Positions 20,372 to 28,178 of a stretch of 37,673 nucleotides of DNA are shown one piece after another. Every line of letters begins with the position of its first letter. The first letter of the stretch is position 1. Below the pieces are notes generated by a model. The model was not told the origin of the DNA. It saw nothing but the letters and a program-made list of their open reading frames with translations, and did not search any database. The translations under genes were made by a program, and so were the position numbers. The stretch lies in contig CAVWXT010000013.1 of NCBI GenBank assembly GCA_963759115.1, forward strand, positions 1 to 37,673. Direction: 5' to 3'. The stretch is from CAVWXT01 sp963759115. Lineage in GTDB: Bacteria; Planctomycetota; Planctomycetia; Pirellulales; Thermoguttaceae.

Positions 20372-20455
20372 AATGGAAACTCCTTTTGAGGGCGCGGCAC
20401 CATCCGCCGTTCACCCGGCTTGAGGCTAAGTACGAGCATAAAAACTCCTCTGGGG

Positions 20456-20761
20456 TTAGGTCGTCGTGGGTTCGCTGTCCTCAGAAAGGGACAACCCGGC
20501 GATCTCGGCAACGATGGCTTTCGTCAGGCAGTCGGCGGCAACCAGTTCGGCTCCCTGGTGGTACATGGCCGCCAGGCAGGCCTTCCCCGCGTCGTCGATG
20601 AAGGTCACCCCCGTAAGGTCAATGCGGAGGATGGGTTTGCGCTGACGGGCCAGGGTGCTCTGCCAGCACTCCTCCAGTTCCCGCAGCCACGGCCCTGCCA
20701 ACCTCCCTTCGAGCTGGAACGTGAGGACCTGCGGATTGTCGTGGACCGTGATTCGCAACAT
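20456..20761 (-). CDS. STAS-domain protein
   Basis: 101-residue single STAS domain of the anti-sigma-factor-antagonist type. The strand-turn-helix core reads VLTFQLEGRLAGPWLRELEE, then ILRIDLTGVTFIDDAGKACL. In classical SpoIIAA-like antagonists the loop is typically IDSSG with a phosphorylatable Ser; here it is IDDAG, so regulation by a serine kinase looks unlikely (inference). It lies 85 bases upstream of the adaptor gene and 25 bases downstream of a small gene, all on the minus strand, as second gene behind the sigma-54 promoter. It could be a regulatory or scaffold subunit for the exporter; no partner kinase or anti-sigma gene is visible nearby. Confidence 0.85.
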   Translation of the reverse strand: MLRITVHDNPQVLTFQLEGRLAGPWLRELEECWQSTLARQRKPILRIDLTGVTFIDDAGKACLAAMYHQGAELVAADCLTKAIVAEIAGLSLSEDSEPTTT

Positions 20762-20786
20762 CGCTCACCCTCGTTGGGCGATTGTC

Positions 20787-20924
20787 CTAATTAAGGCCCC
20801 AGTTCACGTCCCTCTCAGCGGCGACCCTGGTCGGGGCAGTGCCGCAGCGGAGTAGCGCGCCGCCACACCGAAGCTCCCATCGCCACAGTTTGGGTGTGAT
20901 GGAGTAGACAGAAATCTGGTACAT
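20787..20924 (-). CDS. Small 45-residue protein, first gene of the operon
   Basis: A short frame starting MYQISVYSITPKLWRWELR and ending in DVNWGLN, with an excellent ribosome-binding site (AAAAGGAGGG) about 7 bases before the ATG. Composition is mixed hydrophobic and basic with two Cys (residues about 20 and 26) and three Trp; there is no membrane segment. It is the first gene after the sigma-54 promoter at 21035-21018 and precedes the STAS gene by 25 bases. I do not recognise the family with certainty. The strong initiation signal and position make it a likely real gene, possibly a small regulator or subunit of the exporter. Confidence 0.68.
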   Translation of the reverse strand: MYQISVYSITPKLWRWELRCGGALLRCGTAPTRVAAERDVNWGLN

Positions 20925-21017
20925 GGTCTAGCCCTCCTTTTCAAACCGGAAGGCTGGGAGCCTGGTTTTCGGGCTGGTCCTCGCCACCGTTGCTCCTAGC
21001 CTTACCGGCTTGCACCT

Positions 21018-21035
21018 AAAGCAGAGGCCGTGCCG
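21018..21035 (-). promoter_or_regulatory. Candidate sigma-54 promoter of the exporter/phosphoketolase operon
   Basis: On the minus strand the sequence reads CGGCACGGCCTCTGCTTT. Compared with the sigma-54 consensus (TGGCACG, four bases, TTGCW) it has the invariant GG and GC exactly 10 bases apart and two mismatches (C for T in each box). The start of transcription would be about 21009, leaving a leader of roughly 85 bases before the 45-residue gene. A sigma-54 activator gene lies directly upstream in the same orientation. Confidence 0.65.
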
Positions 21036-21053
21036 GCGAGGCGAACATTCTCA

Positions 21054-21073
21054 CTTCACTTCGTAACGTGAAG
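21054..21073. repeat. Inverted repeat upstream of the sigma-54 promoter
   Basis: CTTCAC and GTGAAG are perfect 6-base arms separated by 8 bases. They lie about 20-40 bases upstream of the -24 box, between the activator gene and the operon. It could be an activator site or the end hairpin of the activator transcript. No copy was recognised at the other sigma-54 promoters. Confidence 0.4.
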
Positions 21074-21144
21074 CCCGACAATGGACTTATGGATCGGACG
21101 GGACGAGACGGTCCTTAGGACGGAGAGGGAGTGTCAACGGTGGC

Positions 21145-21182
21145 GCGCCAGCGGGCGCGCGCAGGCGCCAGCGGGCGCGCGC
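21145..21182. repeat. Tandem direct repeat, two GC-rich units
   Basis: GCGCCAGCGGGCGCGCGC occurs twice (21145-21162 and 21165-21182) with a 20-base period, touching the stop codon of the sigma-54 activator gene. The units are partly self-complementary and could form strong hairpins, for example to end the activator transcript. It may also be a polymerase-slippage product. Confidence 0.7.
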
Positions 21183-22734
21183 TACTCGGGTCGAGAGATG
21201 CCGAGCTTCTTCATCTTCCAGTACAACATCGAACGCTTCATCCCCAGGCGGGCCGCGGCCCCCTTCGGCCCGCCCACCACCCAGCCGGTCTCGCGGAGGG
21301 CGCCGAGGATGTGCTCCCGCTCGGCGTCGGCCAGCGTGACCGCCTCGGCAGTTGGCACCGGGGCCTGCGTGGCCGCAGGCTGCAAGTCGCCGAGGGGGAC
21401 CTGAAGCGACGAGCCGGGGGAGAGAATGACCGCGCGTTCGATGACGTTTTGCAGCTCCCGGATGTTGCCCGGCCAGGGGTAGCGAACCAGGGCCTCCATG
21501 ACCGCGGACGGGATGGTCTCGATCCGCCGGCCCATCCGCCGGGCGAACCGCTGGGTAAAATGGCGGACCAGCGGCGGGATGTCGTCAGGGCGCTCGCGCA
21601 GCGGCGGCAGCACGAGTGGGAACACGTTCAGGCGGTAGTAGAGGTCGCTGCGGAAGCGGCCGTCGGCGACCATCGCAGCCAGGTCGCGGTTGGTGGCCGC
21701 CACCAGGCGCACGTCCACGCTGGATCGTCTTGGTGCTGCCCAGGCGCTCGAACTCCTGTTCCTGCAGCACGCGGAGCAGCTTGGGTTGCAGCTCTGGCGG
21801 GATGTCGCCGACCTCGTCGAGGAACAGCGTCCCCTGGTGCGCCAGCTCGAAACGGCCGACCTTCTGGCTGATGGCGCCGGTGAAGGCGCCCTTCTCATGG
21901 CCGAACAGCTCGCTCTCCAAGAGCCCCGTGGGGATGGCCGCGCAGTTGAGCTTGACGAAGGTGCGCTCGCGGCGCGGGCTCAGGTCGTGAAGGGCACGGG
22001 CGATGAGTTCCTTGCCCGTGCCCGTTTCGCCACGAATGAGCACCGTGGAGCCGGTGGGGGCGACGGTCTCGACCTGCTTGAGGACCTGGCGCAGGGCGGC
22101 GCTTCGCCCGACGATATCCTCGAAGTTGTGCTCGGTGCGAGCCTCCTCCTCCAGGTAGGCCTTCTCCTTGGAGAGCTGTTCCTTCAGCGCCGCGATCTCC
22201 TGGAAGGCCAAGGCGTTATCGATGGCCACGGCCACCTGATTGGCAACGAGCTGCAGGAAGCCCACGTCCGCCGTATCGTAGGCGGACGGCTGCTTGCTCG
22301 CGAACACCAGCGTGCCCAGCCGCCGCCGGGCGGTGGTCAGCGGAAGCCAGCAGATAGCTCTGGACTCCAAACGGCTGCACTCGTTCTAGGAATCCCGGCC
22401 AGCGCCTTAGCTCGGTCACGCTTGAGGTGATGAGCGGTTGCTGGGTCTGCCACACCAACCCCGCCGGGTCGTCTTCAACAGGAAGAACTATCACGAGCGG
22501 GTGCGGGATAGGTTCGGAGGTCTCCAGCACGTGCAGGCGCATGGTGTTGGTCGCTGCCTCGTGCAGGACCAGGGCGAGGGCATCGAACTGCACCACCTGA
22601 CGGAGCCGGCCGGCCAGCTCGTGGAACAGCGCGGACAGATCGCGGTGCGAGACGATCGCCTCCGAAACGGCCAGCAAGGCTCGGTGCAGCATCGCCTGCG
22701 GCCGTTGCCTGTCCGTCGAAGGATCGCCTGTCAT
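21182..22734 (-). CDS. GAF-domain sigma-54-dependent activator (two frameshifts)
   Basis: Bacterial enhancer-binding protein of about 517 codons. Residues 1-170 form a GAF-type sensor (LFHELAGRLRQVVQFDAL, then LGTLVFASK and FLQLVANQVAVAIDNALAF), followed by a short coiled coil. The AAA+ domain has Walker A RGETGTGKELIA, the sigma-54 contact loop GAFTGA, Walker B GTLFLDEVGDIP, VDVRLVAATNRDL and YPWPGNIRELQNVIERA. A Fis-type helix-turn-helix closes it (GAAARLGMKRSMLYWKMKKL). Frame shifts near 22358 and 21722 separate the three parts. It resembles FhlA/NorR-type regulators in plan, but the GAF ligand cannot be predicted. The gene sits about 150 bases upstream of the sigma-54 promoter that heads the long minus-strand operon and is its obvious candidate activator. 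Confidence 0.92.
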
Positions 22735-22979
22735 GGCGAAAACCTTGGTCAGTCACTCATCCGGAACCATCATGTGGTCCACCCTACCTCCGGGTGTTGA
22801 AGTTATCTGCGCCACCCAGGAATTATATGACGCTGTCCTGAAATGGAATTGGCGCCAGCCTCTATTTCCTAAAGTTGCCTATCGTTCCTGCGGTCGCTTG
22901 CGGGCGCAACTCCTTGGGTGGCAGTCTGGGTAAACTGCGGGATTTAGTTAAGTGGCGCCCTCAATCGTATTCGGAACGG

Positions 22980-23575
22980 AATTTGCGCATTCCTGGAGAA
23001 TGGCGTTTCCAACTGCCATTTTGACAGGACTTAGGGAAGGCTGGCAAGAGGCGGGAAGAAGTTCAGGAGAAGGATGTCAGCGGGTTGAAGTACTTCGCGA
23101 AGCTTCGCCCACTGCTGGCGCGCCTCCATGACGTGGGGTGCGGTCGCGACCGAGCCGGTAATCGGCAACTCCACATGGACGAGTACTGCATGCTCGTCCT
23201 GTTGTCGCTCTTCAATCCTATCGTCAGTTCGCTGCGGGCCATCCAGCAGGCACGCAAGCTACTGAACGTTCAACGAAGCTTGGCTGCACACCCCGCTGGG
23301 TTCATTCGGTGAGGCCAGGGAGGTCTTCGATCCCGGGCGGCTGAAGGCCATCATCGCCGAACTGGGGGAAGAACTGAAACCCATCGGCCACAACCCGCGG
23401 CTGGCTGAAATCCGGCAGGCGTTGACTCTCGTGGACGGCACATTCCTGAACGCCCTGCCGCGGCTTGCCGAAGCGTCGCTGGAAGATCCCGGGCCGTTAA
23501 GGCGCAGCTACAAGTGGCGATTACACACGCACTTCGAGGGCAATCGTTACGTTCCTACGCGGATTGTCGTATCGA
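22980..23575 (+). pseudogene. Truncated IS4-type transposase remnant
   Basis: N-terminal part of a DDE transposase. Readable pieces are EEVQEKDVSGLKYFAKLRPL, LHMDEYCMLVLLSLFNPIVS and, after a frameshift near 23275, EVFDPGRLKAIIAELGEEL and ALTLVDGTFLNALPRLAEAS, which contains the first catalytic Asp in the VDGT motif. Similarity ends around YKWRLHTHFEGNRYVPTRI; the second Asp and the Glu are missing, as is the rest of the element. Frameshifts and truncation make it inactive. It separates the carbon operon and its activator from the stress cluster. Confidence 0.75.
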
Positions 23576-23661
23576 GGCGTCTGACGAGTCGGCTGAAAAT
23601 CTTGGCGCATCGCGTTCAGCAGGGACCCCTTGTCGCTTTAGTACGCAGTCTTGGGCCGCCG

Positions 23662-23949
23662 CTACGATCCGGACCACAGAACCTCGACCCGGTTGTCGAT
23701 TCGCTCCACGCCGGGCATCAGCTTGAGGGACTCCTGCAAGAGTTGTTTAAGGTAATAGGTAGGGAGGCGTCCTGATACAACGACGGAGTCGCCAGATGAC
23801 TCGATCTGTAGCAGACCGCACCGTCCCCGAAAATGGGGATGGTCTTCCAGCCGTTCTCGAATCAACGACACCGTTGGACTGACTTGCGATTCCATATTAT
23901 TCGGCTTCCTAGGCAGCATTTCATCTCGCTGAATAGTTGCTGCAGTCAC
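23662..23949 (-). CDS. BON-domain protein
   Basis: Small protein with one BON domain: SLIRERLEDHPHFRGRCGLL, then VVVSGRLPTYYLKQLLQESL and MPGVERIDNRVEV, the characteristic beta-alpha pattern. BON domains are associated with binding membranes or other proteins and occur in stress-induced proteins such as OsmY. A GTG start at 23949 is preferred because AAGGAG lies 6 bases upstream; in-frame ATGs occur both upstream and downstream (for example MESQVSPTVSLI), but with weaker signals. No signal peptide is visible, so it may be cytoplasmic. It lies between the transposase remnant and the cytidylate-kinase-like gene, on the same strand as the latter. Confidence 0.8.
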   Translation of the reverse strand: MTAATIQRDEMLPRKPNNMESQVSPTVSLIRERLEDHPHFRGRCGLLQIESSGDSVVVSGRLPTYYLKQLLQESLKLMPGVERIDNRVEVLWSGS

Positions 23950-24045
23950 ATCGTGCTCCTTTTCGACCCGCATTCCCACATCCGCACGAAGCACAAGCCC
24001 ATGATGATGAGTCGCTCGCGCCCTCCCAAATTGAAGCCATACCTC

Positions 24046-24832
24046 TCAGGCTGATAGTTTCACATGAAGACACAAGGCGACAGCCTCGGCGATTTGCCGG
24101 GCGGCCAATTGGGGGCCGAATCGCTCAACGTTGATAACCATGTCGTAGGCGTGCGGATCGGAGGCATCGCGGTGGAAGTACTGCTGGGCCAGTGCATGGC
24201 GGTCTGCATCAGTCTTCGTCACGTAATCTTCGGCTTCCTTGAAGCTCAAGTGGCGGCGTTCCATAATCTGCTGAACGCGGTATTTGTGGCCGGCGATGAG
24301 TCGCACGGACAGCCCGCACTTCCCGCGGCAAAATGAATCCGGCGCCGCGGCCGACGAAGATGACCTTGCCTGTGTGTGCCGCCATGAAGATCATTCGGCT
24401 GGCGCGAGATACGTACTGCGACTGCGAAAGGGAGCCTGGATCGACGAGGCTTTGAAAAAATTCCGTGATCGAGTTCGTCGTCTTCTCGTCCACGAGTTCG
24501 AGCACGGCGGGAGAGGTATGGTATGTCTCCGCCATACATTCGATCAACTCGCGATCAAAAACGTTCCAGCCCAGGATTTCGCCAAGCAACCGTGCGGTCT
24601 GGCTTCCGCCGGCGCCGGCCTCTCGAGAGATGGCAACGTAGGGACCGATGCTCGCTGCGCTATCTCCTGCCGCGGCGAGCGTCCCCTTGGCTTGGCCTTG
24701 ATGTCCGAGCAACCACCGCTGCATTTGTTGCTCCGCCGCCGCGGCCACGGCACGGTCGTGTTTTGGGCGTTCCAGGCGTAGATGGTCGATTGCGGCCAGC
24801 AGCCTGGCGTCATCATTGCGTGAATCACTCAT
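24046..24832 (-). CDS. Cytidylate-kinase-like family protein (one frameshift)
   Basis: Resembles the P-loop cytidylate-kinase-like family (AAK2-type), distinct from CMP kinase Cmk. After an N-terminal extension of about 65 residues (MSDSRNDDARLLAAIDHLR onward) comes the nucleotide-binding start PYVAISREAGAGGSQTARLL, then WNVFDRELIECMAE, VIFVGRGAGFILP and, in the next frame, RLIAGHKYRVQQIMERRHLS, EAEDYVTKTDADRHALAQQY and PHAYDMVINVERFG. The frame breaks near 24327. The start at 24832 has AGGGAG about 8 bases upstream, and a near-consensus sigma-54 promoter lies just before it. The substrate of this family is not established; in this stress-gene setting it may be regulatory (inference). Confidence 0.85.
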
Positions 24833-24860
24833 GGCGAATCTCCCTTTCCCCGCAAACGTA

Positions 24861-24877
24861 CTGCAACTCGGGTGCCA
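24861..24877 (-). promoter_or_regulatory. Near-consensus sigma-54 promoter of the cytidylate-kinase-like gene
   Basis: The minus strand reads TGGCACCCGAGTTGCAG. It has a full TGGCAC -24 box, a full TTGCA -12 box and GG-GC spacing of exactly 10 bases, the best match in the window. Transcription would start about 24851, some 19 bases before the ATG at 24832, with the ribosome-binding site inside the short leader. Confidence 0.8.
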
Positions 24878-24992
24878 AAACGCAAATCAGTTGACTTCGG
24901 ACCGGGATTTCCTCGGCGGAGAGACAGCGGACCGACCGCGACAATAGCGAAACCTGCTGACCAAACATCTTTTTCATTGCAAGAGGTGCCTT

Positions 24993-25183
24993 ATGAGCGT
25001 GCAGATGCAGTTTTCGGACGCAGAACTGAAACTGGTAACCGAGCTCCTCCAAATGGAGCTTGACGAGTTGCCACAAGAGCTTCACCACAGCCGGCGCCAA
25101 ATGTCCGCGACGCCCTGCGCCATCGGGAGGAGTTGGTGAGACAATTGTTGGCGCGTCTGCAGGCGACGGGAACCCCCCATTGA
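24993..25183 (+). CDS. Small hypothetical protein, about 63 residues (frameshifted)
   Basis: Starts MSVQMQFSDAELKLVTELLQ with GAGGTG about 4 bases before the ATG and continues MELDELPQELHHSRRQ; after a one-base shift near 25100 it continues NVRDALRHREELVRQLLARL and stops at 25183. The composition suggests two amphipathic helices and no membrane segment. I cannot assign a function. The helical regularity across the shift argues that it is a real gene with an indel, but the evidence is modest. It is transcribed divergently from the cytidylate-kinase-like gene. Confidence 0.55.
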
Positions 25184-25683
25184 GGCCCTGGGTGAAGGCG
25201 ATTTTGTTGCCCTGCTCGTAGCTCTCAAAATGACATTGCCTCAACCATCCTGAGAGGATATACCTGTCACGTCGCCCGGCTCGTCTGCTCCAGCGTCGCC
25301 ACCACCATGGGATGATCTGCCAGTTCGGGGGGCTTCAGCGTCGTCAGTTCGCCCTCGACCAGCCGCACGCCTTCCAGGCCGGCTGCAGGCAAGCGGCATC
25401 GGATCCGGAAACATGGCGGCCCGGGCGTCGCCTGAAACAGCCACTCTGCACCGCGACGGCGAATTCAGCCACGTGACCACCCTGTCCGGCTCGACCGGGC
25501 GTCAGCGCGGCCTCTCTGTCGACGTCCCGGCCGTATTCGCACTGAGCCTCGGCCCGCTGAGCCAACCCTCGGAAACGTTGACTTCGCCGAGCAGAATCGG
25601 CAACTTCGCGACCACCGTAGGCTTCGGCTCGATCGCGGGCTTCGCTTCCAGAGCTGTGACTGGCCTTCCAACTGGGCAGAATG
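25184..25683 (-). other. 500-base stretch without a recognised gene; possible degraded coding sequence
   Basis: No complete gene is recognised. On the minus strand several stretches look protein-like in changing frames, e.g. EWLFQATPGPPCFRIRCRLP, then LEGVRLVEGELTTLKPPELA ending in a stop near 25268, and upstream EARDRAEAYGGREVADSARR. This could be a broken gene downstream of the XylR-type activator, or coding sequence scrambled by several indels. No family was identified. Confidence 0.35.
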
Positions 25684-27341
25684 TCAAGCGGCTGTGCCAA
25701 TCAGGCCGGGTGATCGTGCTGTGGCCTCGCGCAGACGCCGGTAGAGGGTGGCTTCGCCGATGCCGAGAATCTTTGCGGCCTCTGCGCGGTTTCCGCCGGC
25801 CGCCGCCAACACCCGCTGAATATGCTCCCATTCCACTTCGGCAAGCGAACGATTGGCCGCGTCGGCCTCTTTCGGCGACTGCTGGCCCTCGCGCCTTCCC
25901 AAGACATGGGCAGGCAGATGCCTTGGCAGGATCACATTGTCCTGGCAAAAGATGGCGGCATGTTCAATGGCGTTTTCCAACTCGCGGACGTTGCCGGGCC
26001 AGGGGCACTCCAGGAGGCAGTCCAGGGTGGTGGCGTCCAGCCGCAGCGACGGCAATCCCAGGTTGGCGGCGCATTTCTTCACGAAGTGCCGTGCCAACGG
26101 GAGGACGTCGTCCTTCCTCTGTCGCAGCGGCGGCACCTCGATCTCGACTACCCGGAGCCGATAGTACAAGTCCTCCCGAAAGTTGTTGTCGCGAACCGCC
26201 TGCTGGAGATCGCGGTTGGTGGCGGAGATCACGCGGACATCGACCTTCCGAGGCTGGGTCTCGCCGACCCGCATGATTTCCCGCTCCTGAAGGACGCGGA
26301 GCAGCTTGAGTTGCAGGGCCGGCGTCGTGTCCCCGATCTCGTCGAGGAAAATCGTTCCCTTCTCCGCCTCTTCAAACAAGCCGGGCCGGTCTTTCGTCGC
26401 TCCGGTGAATGCGCCGGCCTTGTGGCCAAACAGCGTGCTTTCCAGCAGTGTCTCCGGCAAGCGCGCCGCAGTTGACCGCTACAAACGGGCCGCTGCTGCG
26501 CGGCGATTGGCTGTGGATGTGGCGAGCGACGACTTCCTTGCCCACTCCGGTTTCGCCGGTGATGAGCACGGAGGAATCGAACTTGGCCACGCGCTCGGCC
26601 AGCTCCACCACTCGCTGAAACTCGCGGCTGCGGACCTCGACCGAGGCAATCTGCGACCGGCCGGTCCGCTCCAGTTGCCGTTGTTGGCGTTCGAGTTCCA
26701 ATTCCTGCTGGCGCAACTGATCGCTCAGCGCCTGAACCCTGCCCTGGATGTCCACGGTATGGAAGTAGGGCAGGTCCTTGGCGATCTCCTGCCCCCAGGA
26801 ATCAATGTCCATGCCCATCGCCAGGCACCGCTCGTCCCCTTTGGCACGGCACTCCCGTTCCACGAAGTACACGCTCTTGCCGAGGCAGTAGGAAGCATAA
26901 CCGCTGGCGTAGCCCATGAGCCCCCAGCAACACGGTTTGTCCGCAGATCCCGAACTCCGTCAGGTACATCTCCACTTCGACCGAATCGCGGGAGGCAAAG
27001 TCCATCGAGAACGTCCCGGACGCCTCGTCCAGGCCAAAAGAAATCAGCTCGCAGGTGGCGCAGCCCATGAGCCGCGGAAGTCTTACCGCGGCCTTCAACC
27101 ACTGCTCCACACACTCCCAGTGGAAGATGCGTTTCATGGCGGCAGCGTCGGCTTGGCCCCAGAAATAACCCATTCGGGTTAGAATTCGCCGCGCATCGTC
27201 CCAGCCGACCATTTCGATGAGATCGCGACGGTATTGCGCCAGGGCGGCGGCGTCATGGATGATGAGTCGCCGGCCGTGAAGGTCCAGGAGGCTATCGCCA
27301 AACCGGACCAACTCATCCAATCGCAAATCGTCGGCGTTCAT
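25684..27341 (-). CDS. XylR/DmpR-type sigma-54-dependent activator with V4R domain (two frameshifts)
   Basis: About 552 codons with the XylR plan: an N-terminal XylR_N/activator domain (LHGRRLIIHDAAALAQYRRD, then ILTRMGYFWGQADA), a V4R domain (GYASGYASYCLGKSVYFVE, RECRAKGDERCLAMG with conserved Cys), a linker coiled coil, an AAA+ domain (Walker A TGETGVGKEVVARHIH, loop GAFTGA, Walker B GTIFLDEIGDT, CPWPGNVRELENAIEHA) and a C-terminal Fis-type helix-turn-helix (NRAEAAKILGIGEATLYRRL). XylR-type proteins sense small aromatic or other ligands through the first two domains; the ligand here is unknown. Frame shifts near 26930 and 26463 split it. The start at 27341 has AGGAG 7 bases upstream. The gene diverges from a nitroreductase whose promoter is sigma-54 type. 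Confidence 0.92.
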
Positions 27342-27553
27342 GGCACACTCCTATCCCCAACGGACGAGCGTTCCCCCCATTGTAACCGTTCCTCCAGCCA
27401 CAGCAATAGTCCACACCTCGCCGCCGCAGTGCCATTGCCCCCCTGTCGAATTGAGCGGCTGACCTCTCAGTATGATACCGCGACCCAGGACCGCGATGCG
27501 CCAAAGCCGAGGTTTTGGCCCGTATTTATCGCCATCAACCGGCCCCGGGAAAA

Positions 27554-27570
27554 CGGAACGGATATTGCTT
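27554..27570 (+). promoter_or_regulatory. Candidate sigma-54 promoter of the nitroreductase gene
   Basis: CGGAACGGATATTGCTT: the -24 box CGGAACG has two mismatches to TGGCACG, the -12 box TTGCT is perfect and the GG-GC spacing is 10 bases. Transcription would start near 27580, 32 bases before the nitroreductase ATG and ahead of its AAGGAGG ribosome-binding site. Confidence 0.7.
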
Positions 27571-27611
27571 TCGTCCTCTGACAGGGACGACAGAAGGAGG
27601 CAAGAGCACCT

Positions 27612-28112
27612 ATGGACATCACATTATCAAGAACGAACGTTCGCAGCTTTACCGACCGGCCCGTATGTCGAGACGCTGTGCGCGAGTTGTTGCAGGCCGC
27701 GATGGCGGCCCACTCGGCAGAAGACGAGCGGCCCTGGCATTTCCTCGTCGTTGACGACCTCACGACTCGGCAGCAACTGGCTGAGATTCACCCATACGCT
27801 CAGTTGGTCCCGCAGGCCCCCGTCGCCATCCTCGTGTGCGGCGATCTGTCGCTTCAGAAGCTCTCGGGTTTTTGGGTTCAAGACTGCGCGGCGGCGGCGC
27901 AGAACATTCTCATCGCCGCGCAATCGCTGGGCCTTGGCGCAGTGTGGCTGGGAATTCACCCTATCGAAGGCCGAGTGCAGGGCTTTCGTAAGCTCCTCGA
28001 TCTGCCGCTCCACGTGATTCCGTTCGCCTTGATCCCTGTGGGCTATCCGGCCGAACAGAATGGGTTGAAATGCCGCTACGATGAATCGCGCGTGCATTTC
28101 GGCCACTGGTAA
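27612..28112 (+). CDS. Nitroreductase-family protein
   Basis: 166-residue flavin-dependent nitroreductase-fold protein. Motifs: RTNVRSFTDRPVCRDAVREL near the N terminus (FMN phosphate-binding R..R.F), HSAEDERPWHFLVVDD, VQDCAAAAQNILIAAQSLGL (the helix with FMN contacts), GAVWLGIHP, and IPFALIPVGYPAE. The frame is intact. The ATG at 27612 has AAGGAGG about 11 bases upstream and a sigma-54 promoter 42-58 bases upstream. The nearest gene on the other side is the divergent XylR-type activator, the classic arrangement of regulator and target. The natural electron acceptor is unknown. Confidence 0.93.
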   Translation: MDITLSRTNVRSFTDRPVCRDAVRELLQAAMAAHSAEDERPWHFLVVDDLTTRQQLAEIHPYAQLVPQAPVAILVCGDLSLQKLSGFWVQDCAAAAQNILIAAQSLGLGAVWLGIHPIEGRVQGFRKLLDLPLHVIPFALIPVGYPAEQNGLKCRYDESRVHFGHW

Positions 28113-28178
28113 GGTCGCAAAACGATCGTCGAGTACCAATAGGTCATTGGAGAAAGAAATTCGCCAAGGAGGAGTTGC

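Noticed and set aside
22733..22933. Plus-strand 66-residue frame in the gap beside the sigma-54 activator
   Set aside because: No ribosome-binding site, overlap with the activator start and no recognisable similarity.
25684..25705. TGGCAC...TTGAC after the XylR-type activator gene as a sigma-54 box
   Set aside because: The spacing is one base too long and the -12 element lacks GC, so it does not meet the strict requirement.
27418..27434. Possible sigma-54 promoter for the XylR-type activator gene (minus strand TGGCACTGCGGCGGCGA)
   Set aside because: The -24 box and GG-GC spacing fit, but the -12 box (CGGCG) lacks TTGC and lies in very GC-rich sequence, so a chance match is likely.
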